NCBI GenBank assembly: GCA_015501075.1 | Contig: JADNYJ010000352.1 | Coordinates: 1 to 33,375, forward strand | Source of the DNA: Gymnopilus junonius | Taxonomy: Eukaryota; Basidiomycota; Agaricomycetes; Agaricales; Galerinaceae | Length of the DNA: 33,375 nt | Reading direction: 5' to 3' | In this document: piece after piece, positions 11,215-20,583 of the stretch | Position numbering within the stretch: position 1 is the stretch's first letter | How the letters are laid out: each line of letters opens with the position of its first letter | Notes under the pieces: model-generated | Told to the model about the DNA's origin: nothing | The model's input: the letters and a program-made list of their open reading frames with translations, nothing else | Database searches by the model: none | Translations under genes and position numbers: made by a program

Positions 11215-13350
11215 TTAGTGCTCGCACAAGGAGAATGTACTAGCCTCAAATGCCTGATGACTTTTTACTACAAACTCCTTCCGCTCCTCTATTAAATCCA
11301 TCCTCAATTTCTTCGCCTCCTGCATACTAATCGGAAAATCAACATCTTCCAAAACATGATCCTGCAATTCGAGCGGAAGACTAGCAACACCACGACCAGA
11401 AGCACGGCTGCCCGCTCCCAAATTTGCATTGGCCTCCAGATGCAGAGATTGTGTAACCGCCCACCACCACTCTTGTTGCTGGCACGGAACATGTGCCGTA
11501 CTGATGACTTTGATATTCGGGTCAACGAGGAATAACGCAATAATTTTGCGATGCCCGGGCTTGGTAGGATCCTTCAATTTGAACGGGCCGACACGATGCT
11601 GCAGGATATTTGGGAAGGTAAGCAGACGGCCTTCGAGAGTCTCGACGCTCCCGACTTCCTGCACAGCAGGCCCATCCTGCTCGCATCCGAATATTTCAGA
11701 GAGGAATTCATGTTCATGTTGCATGTAGGCAATGTGTTCCGATTCCGATTGCTCGTCGCATTGCTGCTTGAAAGACAAGATTGAAGCAGTGACGTTTTCG
11801 CAGGAGTAGTAGTATAAAGATGTTGCCACGATATGCTCATTCTAAAAGTTCATCAAAGATTTAAGAGTTTAATGCACAAGTGAAAAATCGAAACGAAGGT
11901 TAATTACCATTTGACCTTCAACATGCCAAGACCCTCCATTATATGCCGGTTTCTCAGACGTCAGCTCAATATTCGCCAACTTGACGATGACCTGCAATCC
12001 CCGGTGCCCATATTTGTCCTTCAAACTGAACACTGGAGGTTCGTCCAGCGGTTTAAAAGTTTCTGGCTCAGGACGTAAAACCTTCCGGGTATCCTGGATC
12101 CAAGCCTGCCTTCTTTCATAGTAATCATCCTCAGATTCATCAGATCCTTGCTGAGGACCCTCTTCTGGTGGGAGGTTTCCAGGATCTGGGTCGTATGTAA
12201 CTTCGTCGTAATGTACCCGCGCTGGGTGGCTGTATGACTCCACAGTTAATGGAGCCAAGGTTATATTCCAGAGCGGGACAGAAGACGAGATGAGTCTTTC
12301 AATAAGTCGGTAAAGGGGCTTTTCTTCTCCAGGATGAAGGTTATTGATATACGTTGTAATCCTAAACATAATATCAATATCTGATATGAAGGATGGAACA
12401 GAGGTGTGACAAACCTTGCTTCGCCAGAAGATATGTCAACTTCACAAGGTAGCCATTGAAATTTCGCACTGAAAGGTTTCTTCAAGTAGTTCTGCTGCCA
12501 GCTATAAAAATGTACAGGTGGTTTCCCAAATTCATGGGTGTCGTCTTCTCCTGGAATAGGTGCAATTTCACCTTCTCCCGAACGTGTGATACAATCTTCC
12601 AGAGTGGTAGCTTCACCATTGGCCAGAACACGCGTCCGACCATAGATGAGAGGAAATAAGGAAGGGTGAATCAGGTCCCAGACCTTCTCGTCCGATCCTG
12701 GATGCCAGTCCTTTAGTCTTTCGGGGATCTTTGCCTCAAACTCCTTGACGGCCTCCTGAAGCTCCTTTTTCAACTCTGGAGGGACAGCAACATCAGATTT
12801 GACCACGTCACCATTGTAAACAATGATAGGTGGGTGCTCAGCGGGGTCTTCAGGGAGTAAGCTTGCTTTGTACTTGAGCTCCTCAATGCACCAGTTAATC
12901 ATACTTTCGGTGATGTCGCGGCCAGAAGCGAGCGCTTCCTCCTTCCACTTCTCCACAATTTCAGGATCGTTTACCTATATTGATGTGCTCAGATTGCAGA
13001 ACGCAACGCGTAAAAGCGCCTGACGCATACCTTGTGATACCACCCAGGTTTATCTGTGATACTGTTCATCAATTGCAGCATAGTAAGCTCGCGTAAAGGC
13101 ACCATAGCAAGTCTGTAGATTGAGCAAAACATATTCAGCCAGCACGCAAGATTATAGTTCAGACTACGCGGCAGTAAACGTACGTGGTCTTTCCTGATTT
13201 CATACCAAACGTGCTTAGCGCGCTCGGAAACAACGGTCGAACGAAACCAGGATCGCCTTCTTGGGGCTCGTAGTTTAGTGGGCGCCCAAAGCCTGGTAGT
13301 GTCGTCCTGCCCTCACCGGCTGTTGCTGCTGGAGTCTCTTTGGCGGACAT
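11215..13350 (-). CDS. DUF4246 family protein, copy 2, intact
   Basis: This is a 629-residue protein in five exons: 13350-13184, 13112-13031, 12974-12415, 12361-11908 and 11841-11215. The family is fungal and uncharacterised. Conserved blocks are PGFGRPLNYEPQEGDPGF, LRELTMLQLMNSITDKPGW, DWHPGSDEKVWDLIHPS, FSAKFQWLPCEVD, TYINNLHPGEE, GLQVIVKLANIEL, WHVEG, NEHIVATSLYYYS, FPNILQHRVGPF and PGHRKIIALFLVDPN. The pattern His416-x-Glu418, His503 and Arg519 fits the metal triad (HxE...H) and the 2-oxoglutarate-binding Arg of Fe(II) dioxygenases, so an oxygenase activity is a reasonable inference but not shown. The last intron falls directly after WHVEGQM, between the HxE strand and the next conserved block. 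It is 11 kb from copy 1 on the same strand and shares its intron positions, so the two derive from one duplication. Confidence 0.9.
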
Positions 13351-13806
13351 GAATGGGTATTTGGGTTATCTTCGAAAGGAAGGTTGATTGGGTTTATATA
13401 GATTTTGATCCACCTTCAACCACCCGTCGCGCCAAGTGGGAATCGAAATGCGACATTTTTCGGGACCCATAACGACGAATGATCTTGTCAGTGTCATCTG
13501 CCAATGCCAATCTTATTGTGTGACTTGTACTGGCCGAATCAGGCCTTAACGTCAATTTCACACCTTTAGGAGTCAAGAAACTAGTCATTACGTTGAAGAT
13601 CAAATGGGTAAATGAGTGAATTAGAGGACGGTGACCGACCGACGTTGCGAACAATGTCAAGCGTCGGGACCGGTACCGCAAGAGGCGCGCCTGCCAGGCG
13701 ACATCACTGTATCATAATAAGTGTAAACACCAGAAATTTCAGCATTCACCTGTCGCTGACACTGTATTCGGGTTGCATAGACTTTCGGAATAGCCTCTCC
13801 TCAATA
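13351..13806. promoter_or_regulatory. Divergent intergenic region, DUF4246-2 / mitochondrial ribosomal protein
   Basis: This 456-bp gap lies between two head-to-head starts and must contain both promoters. Short open frames in it have no recognisable homology. No clear TATA box or repeat was identified. Confidence 0.4.
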
Positions 13807-14608
13807 ATGCCTCCACGATCAGAAACCCTCCCAGAAGGCATTCACAAGCTGACAAAGCTCTTAGCGCACCTCAACACCTCTCCCAAACTCTCGCTGACTG
13901 GCGTGAAGAGACTGAGGCTTTCACTCGCGTCGCAGAATGACCACTTTGGTGCTCGGTAAGTGCGGCACTCCAGGAGTGGTTTATTACTGCATTTGCGCGT
14001 TGCTGAGCATTCCTAATCTATTGGTTGTCAACGGTTTTCTTACGTGCACGCTCATTTACACAGACATTTCGTCAAGGAAGATTTGCCACGGATACGATGG
14101 GCAAACCCTACTTTGGATATCGAGGTGCGAAGAGAAATTAAGACACCGCAGGAGCAGTGGAAAGCACAGATGAAGGTGGAACTACGTGCGTCGCTCTTTA
14201 CCGCTTCCGTCCCTTTTTCAATTAACACCACTCTTTGTACCAGCCAACGGCACAGTGCAAAGGATCGACATGCAGGACAAATGGTCAACAACAATTCTAA
14301 ACGAGCTGATGGACCTCGCGGGTGGCGATCCATGGAAGCGACACGTTCAAGAGTGTCAGAAAGTAGGCACACCTGTGATTCCGACTGGTGAGAAGGTGAA
14401 GGCGAGGCTGGCGAGTCCTCCGAAAAACTTGCCGACATTAGAGGATTACCTAAATCAACACCCGGCGAAACGAGTTGAACGCTTAAAAGCCATTGAAGCA
14501 AGGAGGGCAAAGAGGGCTCCGAAGACCTCTAAAACTTCCTCTACCTCGACCTCTCCCCCTCCACCCAATCCTTTCTCGACCTCTCCAGAGACTTCAGCAC
14601 CGCCTTAG
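13807..14608 (+). CDS. Mitochondrial ribosomal protein, L51/S25/CI-B8 family (MRP49/mL61-like)
   Basis: This is a predicted 211-residue basic protein in three exons: 13807-13955, 14064-14185 and 14244-14608. The core HFVKEDLPRIRWANPTLDIE followed by NGTVQRIDMQDKWSTTILN matches the thioredoxin-like L51/S25/CI-B8 domain found in mitochondrial ribosomal proteins and in complex I subunit B8. The 'RxFxxxxLPxIxxxNP' layout and the extended C-terminal tail fit the ribosomal members better than the roughly 100-residue complex I subunit. The Lys/Arg-rich region (RVERLKAIEARRAKRAPK) and Ser/Pro tail are typical of fungal mitoribosomal extensions. I favour mL61/MRP49, but mS25 cannot be excluded. It converges on GET2 with a 186-bp gap. 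Confidence 0.75.
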
Positions 14609-14794
14609 TTGATCTCCATACCATATTCATCCCATTGTACAAACTAATATACACCATTCAAAACGCCTGCAACCGAAAATTAGGGTTTCTAGTAAATATA
14701 TACAACGCAGTAATTTAATGCACATGGAACGACAACAACAGCAGTCGTAAAAGATACAGTGACGTTATGCTACTGCAAGTCCAAAGTGTCGGAA

Positions 14795-16057
14795 TCATGC
14801 TTCGCTGGAGGCTAACCACCCAGAGAAATAGATGATGAACCCAATGCCCACTACAATCCCTGACAGGTCGTCTAAAAATAAGGAGCCCATTTGCATATAT
14901 TTGAGTCCATTTATGATGAGAGATGGGAATGGTTGAGGGAGGTGTGGCAGCGCGAGTGCGAGGAGAGTAGGTGGTTGAACGGTATCCTATAACGAAAAAA
15001 CATAAGTTGACGAAACAGCCAAACTAGGATCCTCAAAACTCACAAAGCCAGAGAATATGCGCAAAGAATGTAAGATGATCTGTAAAGTGGTAAACGCCCA
15101 GAAGAAAGGCTGGAAGGTCATCCATTAACCATTACCGACCGAAATTCAAGAGTTGGAAAACCACGTACCACAATCCGAATTTTAAACGTCTGCATAGCAT
15201 CCAACACCGCAGGATTCCTATGGCCCAACTCTGCCCACCTCCTCCATAAACTGACAGCACCCTGACCCTCAGCCACGCCACCCGCCTCACTGAACGCCTT
15301 TGGCTCAGCCCACAACACGAAATATGCCAACAAACACCACATTGCCACGAGGTGCACCAACGGCATAACCTTCTGCAGCCTCGTCTTCTCCTTCGGTGGT
15401 TCCATACCCATTCCCGGAGTTGCTGGGAACTTTCCATCCATTCCCATCATGCCCATACCCGGTCCACCGAAGGGAGGGAACATCCCCGCACCACCGCCCG
15501 CACCAGCCTGGGGTCCACCAAGTAACGCAGCAAGAGGGTTATCCATCTGCGAAATGGGGTCCTGCAGTTCGCCGAACGGTGAAGGCTGTGAGGGCGCAGC
15601 GGACGCGTTCATAAGCGCCTGCATGAACTGCTGCTGCTGTTCCGGCAGCCAAACAGATGGATCTGTTGCGTTTCCGGCGAGGCTTTCGAAGATATTGGCG
15701 TTTCGTGAAGGCGTGGTGCCTCTCCGCCTTGACGTGGAGGAAGAGGGTGCTTGCGAACTGGGTTCAGGAGAGGGACTCGTATGCGTTGGCGGTGGCGGCA
15801 TGTCTGATGTCGCCTCTCCAAGAAAATTGCTCGCTTTTGTCGATGACAATTGCGCTAGAGGTGGATCTGTACACAGGATGAGCAACAACATAAAAAAAAC
15901 TAATTAGACGGATAACGCAATTGGATGACATACCATCATGGTATAGCGCTGAAGCGTCTTCACCTCGCGCCGACGTCGTCAGTTTCGCAAGTCTATCAGT
16001 ACCGCGACTGAGAATGGCCTTTCTACGGGCTTCTGCGCGTGCAGCTGCAGAAGACAT
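14795..16057 (-). CDS. GET2: GET2-like ER receptor subunit for tail-anchored proteins
   Basis: GET2 forms, with GET1, the ER receptor that takes tail-anchored proteins from the ATPase GET3. The 359-residue product comes from four exons: 16057-15934, 15866-15169, 15109-15044 and 14986-14795. The cytosolic N-terminus, MSSAAARAEARRKAILSRG, carries the Arg/Lys cluster that in GET2/CAML contacts GET3. A long Ser/Pro, then Gly/Met-rich linker follows (GGPGMGMMGMDGKFP). Three hydrophobic segments come next: VMPLVHLVAMWCLLAYFVLW, PFFWAFTTLQIILHSLRIF and LSGIVVGIGFIIYFSGWL, the last close to the C-terminus. This topology matches the family. All reading frames join cleanly. Identification rests on the N-terminal motif plus topology because the linker is not conserved. 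Confidence 0.8.
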
Positions 16058-16781
16058 TGGGGGCGGATTTTTTGAAAGGGATCCCTGTGGACGTGTGCAG
16101 AGCACTTTTTATATGGAGAACACGGTCAGGACGTGGCAAGCCTGTGTTTCATAACCGGTGTTGGCTCACTACATCGGAACAAATACGCTGGTCAGGTCTC
16201 CCTCTTTGAATTTCCACCATGGCCGCACATTGTTCAACGCTTTCCCCTCAGAAGGTTAATAGCCGAAGGTCGAGATCCTTCTACTGCTGTAGCTAAAATG
16301 CGTCGACATATATTTTCAGCACACTTTGGTAAGTCGCCAAAGAAATCTAATGCCAAGTTCAAGTTGGACGTTGGACCACTCCTGAGGACCACTTGATATT
16401 TCACATCTAAATCGCAAGCTTAAGCATATATAATACTTTACATCGTCCTATTATAGGCCCCGAAAATACAATGAAAAATGAAAAAATACGTTTGGAATTT
16501 GAGTTGGATTACTCGAAGGTTATCATGATTAGGGCAAGTAGGGCAATGTTGGACATCTGACCATTCGCGTGCTATATAAGCCAGAAACAATCGAGAACAA
16601 AAGGAGTGAAATGAACACTTAGGTAGGTAAGTGAACTTATCAAAAAAGCCATCAGTCCATCTAACTACTACGGACTAAAGTTTCCGATAAAAAAACAAAC
16701 ATCCCATAGTTGAACTATGAGGCAGGAACCCCAGAATTTCTGTAGGAAAACCCTACACTACATAACAAGGGCTTCACAGTA
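16058..16781. other. Intergenic, no gene recognised
   Basis: This covers the GET2 promoter side and the stretch before the tRNA. An open frame of 87 codons (16133-16396, +) has no recognisable domain. Nothing else is supported. Confidence 0.45.
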
Positions 16782-16863
16782 GGCGCTACCAGGGATCGAA
16801 CCTGGGTTTCGAGAAATCAAAGCAGGTCAGAATCTCGAGTGATAACCACTACACTATAGCGCC
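16782..16863 (-). tRNA. tRNA-Gln(CUG) with an 11-nt intron
   Basis: The minus strand folds as a full cloverleaf. The acceptor stem is GGCGCTA/TAGCGCC. The D arm is GTG/CAC with loop TAGTGGTTAT (A box), the anticodon stem is CGAGA/TCTCG and the T arm is CCAGG/CCTGG with loop TTCGATC (B box). Eighteen bases lie between the anticodon stem halves: a 7-base loop TTCTGA...T with anticodon CTG, plus 11 intron bases (16826-16816) at the canonical position one base 3' of the anticodon. CCA is not encoded. The D-arm sequence is also like fungal His tRNAs, but the loop reads CTG, not GTG. Confidence 0.85.
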
Positions 16864-17245
16864 TTCAGGCAGGCACCCTCAAAGATCCTTCAGAAGAGAT
16901 ATTAATATAGTTTTTCACTTTTTTGCTCGGGCATTGTAAATCAATGGAATTTATTTCCTGCTAACCATTACAGTAATCCCATCGGTAAGCAATTGCTGAT
17001 AATAAACCAGAAGTCGAAGTCGAAGCTGATAAAGTAATGTGCGAAAGCCAGTAATAACCTGGCGCGCAAGTGGTAATCGTGTCTTTAAAAAAAATGCGGA
17101 TAGTAACAATGCAGTGCGTGATGTATGTGTCATTTGTGCGTGAGGTGATAAACTGTCTGCGCTAAAAATCAGCGCGGAATATGCGGGTAAGAAATCGGCT
17201 TACTATGATGGTTGCATAATTGGTTAAAGGGGAGTTGTGAATATG

Positions 17246-17362
17246 GTCAAGCAACGACGCAGTATGCATTCCCGCCAGAGCCTCCAGTCTCCTCGTTAGT
17301 AGGGACCGATGCATCCTCGGCTTGAGTGGTGAAGAAGGATGCAATGTTGAAAAAGGAGTCCA
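17246..17362 (-). CDS. Mating pheromone precursor 1 (CaaX lipopeptide)
   Basis: This is a 38-codon gene below usual ORF cut-offs. The product starts MDSFFNIASFF, has an acidic middle (AEDASVPTNEE) and ends TGGSGGNAYCVVA-stop. This is the architecture of basidiomycete B-locus pheromone precursors: an MD-x-F start, a charged processing site upstream, a short Gly-rich mature peptide, and a terminal CaaX box (Cys-Val-Val-Ala) for farnesylation, AAX removal and carboxymethylation. The mature peptide probably begins just after NEE, but the cleavage point is inferred. A TATAAAGGAG element sits 107-112 nt upstream of the ATG. The second precursor at 19327-19440 has the same C-terminal pattern. Such peptides signal through STE3-type receptors; none is in this window. 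Confidence 0.88.
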
Positions 17363-17468
17363 TTATAGTGTGCGAGGATGAACTTTTGGTAGGCAAAGGA
17401 GGCTCTGGATGGTGCTGAACTTAAATGCGCGGACGAGCTTGGAGAGAAGCATAAAAGATGAAGTCTCC

Positions 17469-17474
17469 TTTATA
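17469..17474 (-). promoter_or_regulatory. TATA box of pheromone precursor 1
   Basis: On the minus strand the sequence is ATATAAAGGAGA, with TATAAA at 17474-17469, about 110 nt upstream of the pheromone ATG. The ten bases TATAAAGGAG recur at nearly the same distance before pheromone precursor 2. Confidence 0.65.
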
Positions 17475-19326
17475 TTCTACGGATAGAGGTCAGCTATCAA
17501 TTCAAACCCGCTCTGAGTGACCGGTCATGGTGCAACACAGATAACAAATCTCAGTCAGAGGCATAATTTTAACTTTGAATTCAACGCGTGTCATTGAGCT
17601 GCGCTTAGTCTTATTGTCTTTCCGGTCATCTAATAGGAACGGAACTCACGACAGGCGAGTCAGAATCCTGGGATAGCCAATGGTCCGTCATGAAAGCTTG
17701 TGCAAGCAAACAAAAATGACAACAATAGTGAGCTTTTTAACCTATAAGGAGCGGGACAGGTGAGTTTAGTTGTGAATACAAGATAACAATAAAGCCGTTC
17801 ACTTTCATCTCCGAGTCGGCTAAAGATGCTGCCAATTTTCAGAGCTCTTGGATCATAGTTTTCAAGAAAATTTAGCAGCAAGTGCGGAGCATTTTGACTG
17901 GGAAGTTTATATATCCAATTTTACGACCACCAACCAGCTCTTGAGATTATATGAACGCGTCTTGTTGTGCGTTATCGCCGGTTGGAACACCGCCGCCGCC
18001 ACCTTGCAAGCTAAATTTGGATTGATCTGAATCCAAAAATAGTAGGTAGTCGTGAGCGCCAATCTTGGAGCCGAACCCCGTTCTCAGACGCTCCCACCAA
18101 TTGCAAAAAGGAAAGAGGAACCTGAAATAAACGATCGCGCAGTTGATTAAATATTTTAGGACATTTTTCTTCTTCTTCTGATAATAAGACGCTATATTAT
18201 AGTTGAACTACTCAGGGTCCAACGGCAACTTCTGTTTTCCTATTTTTGTCAGGTCGGACCTTAATCCATCCTCTTCATTTCATGCGCCACACAACAATTA
18301 GGGACAAGAGTTGCCGTGATGTTATTGCAGAATAAGACGGACTTACAATTACTACTCTGGGGCTGGGAGCCTAACCTTGATTCTTGAATAATGCCTAGAG
18401 AAGTTTGTGCAGCGTCATGTACGTTAGGTAGTACTTACACTGCCTGTCTCTGTATGGGTAGACAATAAACCGACTCTATGGGGCCTTATAATAGATAGTG
18501 TAAGTACTCCTGCATTTGTCTCGACTTGGACACGGTCATCCACGAGCGGTCGGCCTCGTGGCCGTGCCATTTCAACGAGTGCATCACAATGTACCGATAG
18601 ACTATGTACATCCGTGCAAAGCTCACTCAGTCAGATTCTACCACTCTTACTTTCATAGCGTGAGGTAATGCCATTATCATAAGATCAGGGCGCAGTCTGT
18701 GCGATGTCAGCTTTATAAAAAAATTGTTCGCTGGAGGAGTCGACTCTTCCTCGTATGCCAAGCATCCATAATTTATTCATTAGAGCGAGCAAAGTCCAAT
18801 GTCAGACTCCCGAGTCACTTTATTTTACCAATCATGCCGACTTGATACTACTCTAGGTGCAAATGACAATAGAAGACTAATATGTTCGTTATCAATAACA
18901 ATAAGACTGTTCAACTCACGACCTATATAGCGATATTGACGAAAGACGAAATGGCTATATTACTCCTCTGAGTACCCGCTAGAAAAGCTATGCGCGAGCA
19001 AAACGTTCAGAACTCGGAAAGGAAATAAAAGATTGAAATGCGAATGAGGGTGCCGAATGAGAGAAATATGGGTATGAATGCGATGGGGTAACCGATGGAG
19101 TGTTCAAGTAACGATACAATGCTTTGGTGGTGTTGCAGGAAGGAATGCAGATGTGTTGTGGTGGAGTGGTATACAGAGATGCGATATGACGTTGATGAGG
19201 TTGTAATGATCTGTTAAGCGGAGGTTAATTTAGCATCCGAATCTAAAAACACGGTCTTGAAGAAAATGAAACATACAAATGATAATAAATAATGAAGGAA
19301 AGTGAAATAATGCAAAGCCTGGATTT
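17475..19326. other. Gene-poor spacer between pheromone genes
   Basis: This 1.85 kb holds no open frame that I can assign. A plus-strand frame at 17848-18030 contains Cys-Val-Ile-Ala internally but runs on without a stop. At 18053-18092 GAGCG...CGCTC flank a short segment; it does not fold as a tRNA. No STE3 receptor sequence was seen on either strand. Confidence 0.45.
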
Positions 19327-19440
19327 TCAGGCAATGATGCAGTAGCAGTTTCCGCCAGATCCCCCTTTTTCTTCGTCGTTTAGGACATCGGGGATAGAGT
19401 CGATGGTAGTGATAGTAACGGTGTTAGAGAAGCAGTCCAT
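19327..19440 (-). CDS. Mating pheromone precursor 2 (CaaX lipopeptide)
   Basis: This is a 37-codon gene. The product begins MDCFSNTVTITT, continues through an acidic stretch (VLNDEEK) and ends GGSGGNCYCIIA-stop, with CaaX box Cys-Ile-Ile-Ala. Compared with precursor 1, the tail pattern is N-(D)-E-E-[T/K]-GGSGGN-[A/C]-YC-[V/I]-[V/I]-A, so the two are paralogues that would yield slightly different mature peptides. The extra Cys two residues before the CaaX Cys is unusual. TATAAAGGAG lies 95-100 nt upstream of the ATG. Farnesylated pheromone is the expected product, from knowledge of the family. The open frame is very short, but codon-level similarity, the shared promoter element and the CaaX box at the stop make chance unlikely. 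Confidence 0.86.
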   Translation of the reverse strand: MDCFSNTVTITTIDSIPDVLNDEEKGGSGGNCYCIIA

Positions 19441-19534
19441 AATATTGCAGTTGAATTGCTTTGGACCGAACCGTCGAACGGTGCACAGGTTAGGGAACGA
19501 AGGAACCTTGGGGACGATTTACAAAATTTCCTCC

Positions 19535-19540
19535 TTTATA
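19535..19540 (-). promoter_or_regulatory. TATA box of pheromone precursor 2
   Basis: The minus strand reads CTATAAAGGAGG here, about 100 nt upstream of the ATG. It shares TATAAAGGAG with the promoter of precursor 1. Confidence 0.65.
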
Positions 19541-20583
19541 GTAAGTACCCTGAAGAGCATGTGTCGCCGCGAAGTCCGAGAGATTGGTCTCTATTGTGTA
19601 GCGTGTTCGTGTAAGGGACGATGTGCTGTTGAGCATGTCGCCAGCGAGAGCAAGAACAATTGTAGGTGCCGTATGCGCCGTCGTAAAAAGACAATACGCG
19701 ACTACCGTATCTGATTTATAATTGGACGTTCGCATTTTGTTTTGCCCATGACAATCTCCCGAGCTCGGCACGAATCCGTTCCCCGAATGGCTGCATTATC
19801 CCGGATTAGCATTGGTCGAAAGTTATCTGTTGCAAATCAGTCAGTAAGCCACCCTAGATCGAACCTTCATATAGCCCGTGTACTTACTGTCAAAGGGGAA
19901 TAAATGGGCTGAAATATAGTACATTCCACCTGAGACTTTGGCGCTTTAGATCCAGTGGGTGAGCGTGACAATGTTTTGCTCACCCGACTCGGAGAATAAA
20001 AATAAGTACCTGGGAATGACGTCGGAATGTAGTTAAGCGTATGGCAGGTTTTTTGTCGTTTTATTGGAGAAATCCCATATGTGGATTTGTCCAGGGTCAA
20101 TTGATGCATATAGCTCCTTCAGAGACCAAATGCACACCAAGTGAGACGGTGTTGATGAGGCTCGAGCAGAACAATAAGGATGCAAAAAGTTTTCGAATAG
20201 TTCAAGGAATAGCGCAGCCATCCAAGTCTGATTCTCAGTCGACAGCACCGAGCAAAACGGCAAGACAGTTACAAGTTGCTCACAAGAACATGCGATCCCT
20301 AAGCTCACGTCGAAATCCGAAAGGGCAGATTAAAGGTCATAGTAAATAGCAAAACCGGATGAGGTTCGAAAGCGTTTGAGTTGGACGCAAGTTGGACGTG
20401 TGAAACTGAAGGACCAGGTCAACCGGTAACTTGTCTCAACCCGCGGTCGGTGCGAAAAGCGGATGCCAGGGTCCGACACGACTCAGAGCTTGCTCAGAGC
20501 TGCTTCTTTCTCAGCCATGTTATCTACTAAATATCTGTTTCTTGCACTTATCTTCCCAACGCTCATCTCTAAGCTCCTCAACT
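19541..20583. other. Intergenic, including the hydrolase A promoter
   Basis: There is no gene that I recognise. An open frame on the minus strand (19490-19771) covers the pheromone 2 promoter and lacks homology. From about 20160 on, the sequence is related to 21830-22158 upstream of hydrolase B (shared GCGAAAAG, CTCAGCCATGT and TCTACTAAATAT words), so it belongs to the tandem duplication unit. Confidence 0.5.

Noticed and set aside
17201..17227. Plus-strand Cys-Ile-Ile-Gly-stop resembling a CaaX end, very close to pheromone precursor 1
   Set aside because: The frame has no ATG between the upstream stop and this end, and there is no pheromone-like body.
17848..18030. Cys-Val-Ile-Ala inside a plus-strand frame, as a possible third pheromone
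   Set aside because: The motif is followed by 16 more codons, the frame starts from TTG, and the rest is unlike the two real precursors.
18053..18092. GAGCG...CGCTC segment with a GGTTCG-like B box, as a possible tRNA or SINE
   Set aside because: No A box, anticodon arm or acceptor stem can be drawn, and no second copy was seen in the window.
19403..19771. Overlapping open frames of 103 (+) and 93 (-) codons around pheromone 2
   Set aside because: They have no domain, overlap the pheromone gene and its promoter on both strands, and look like chance frames.
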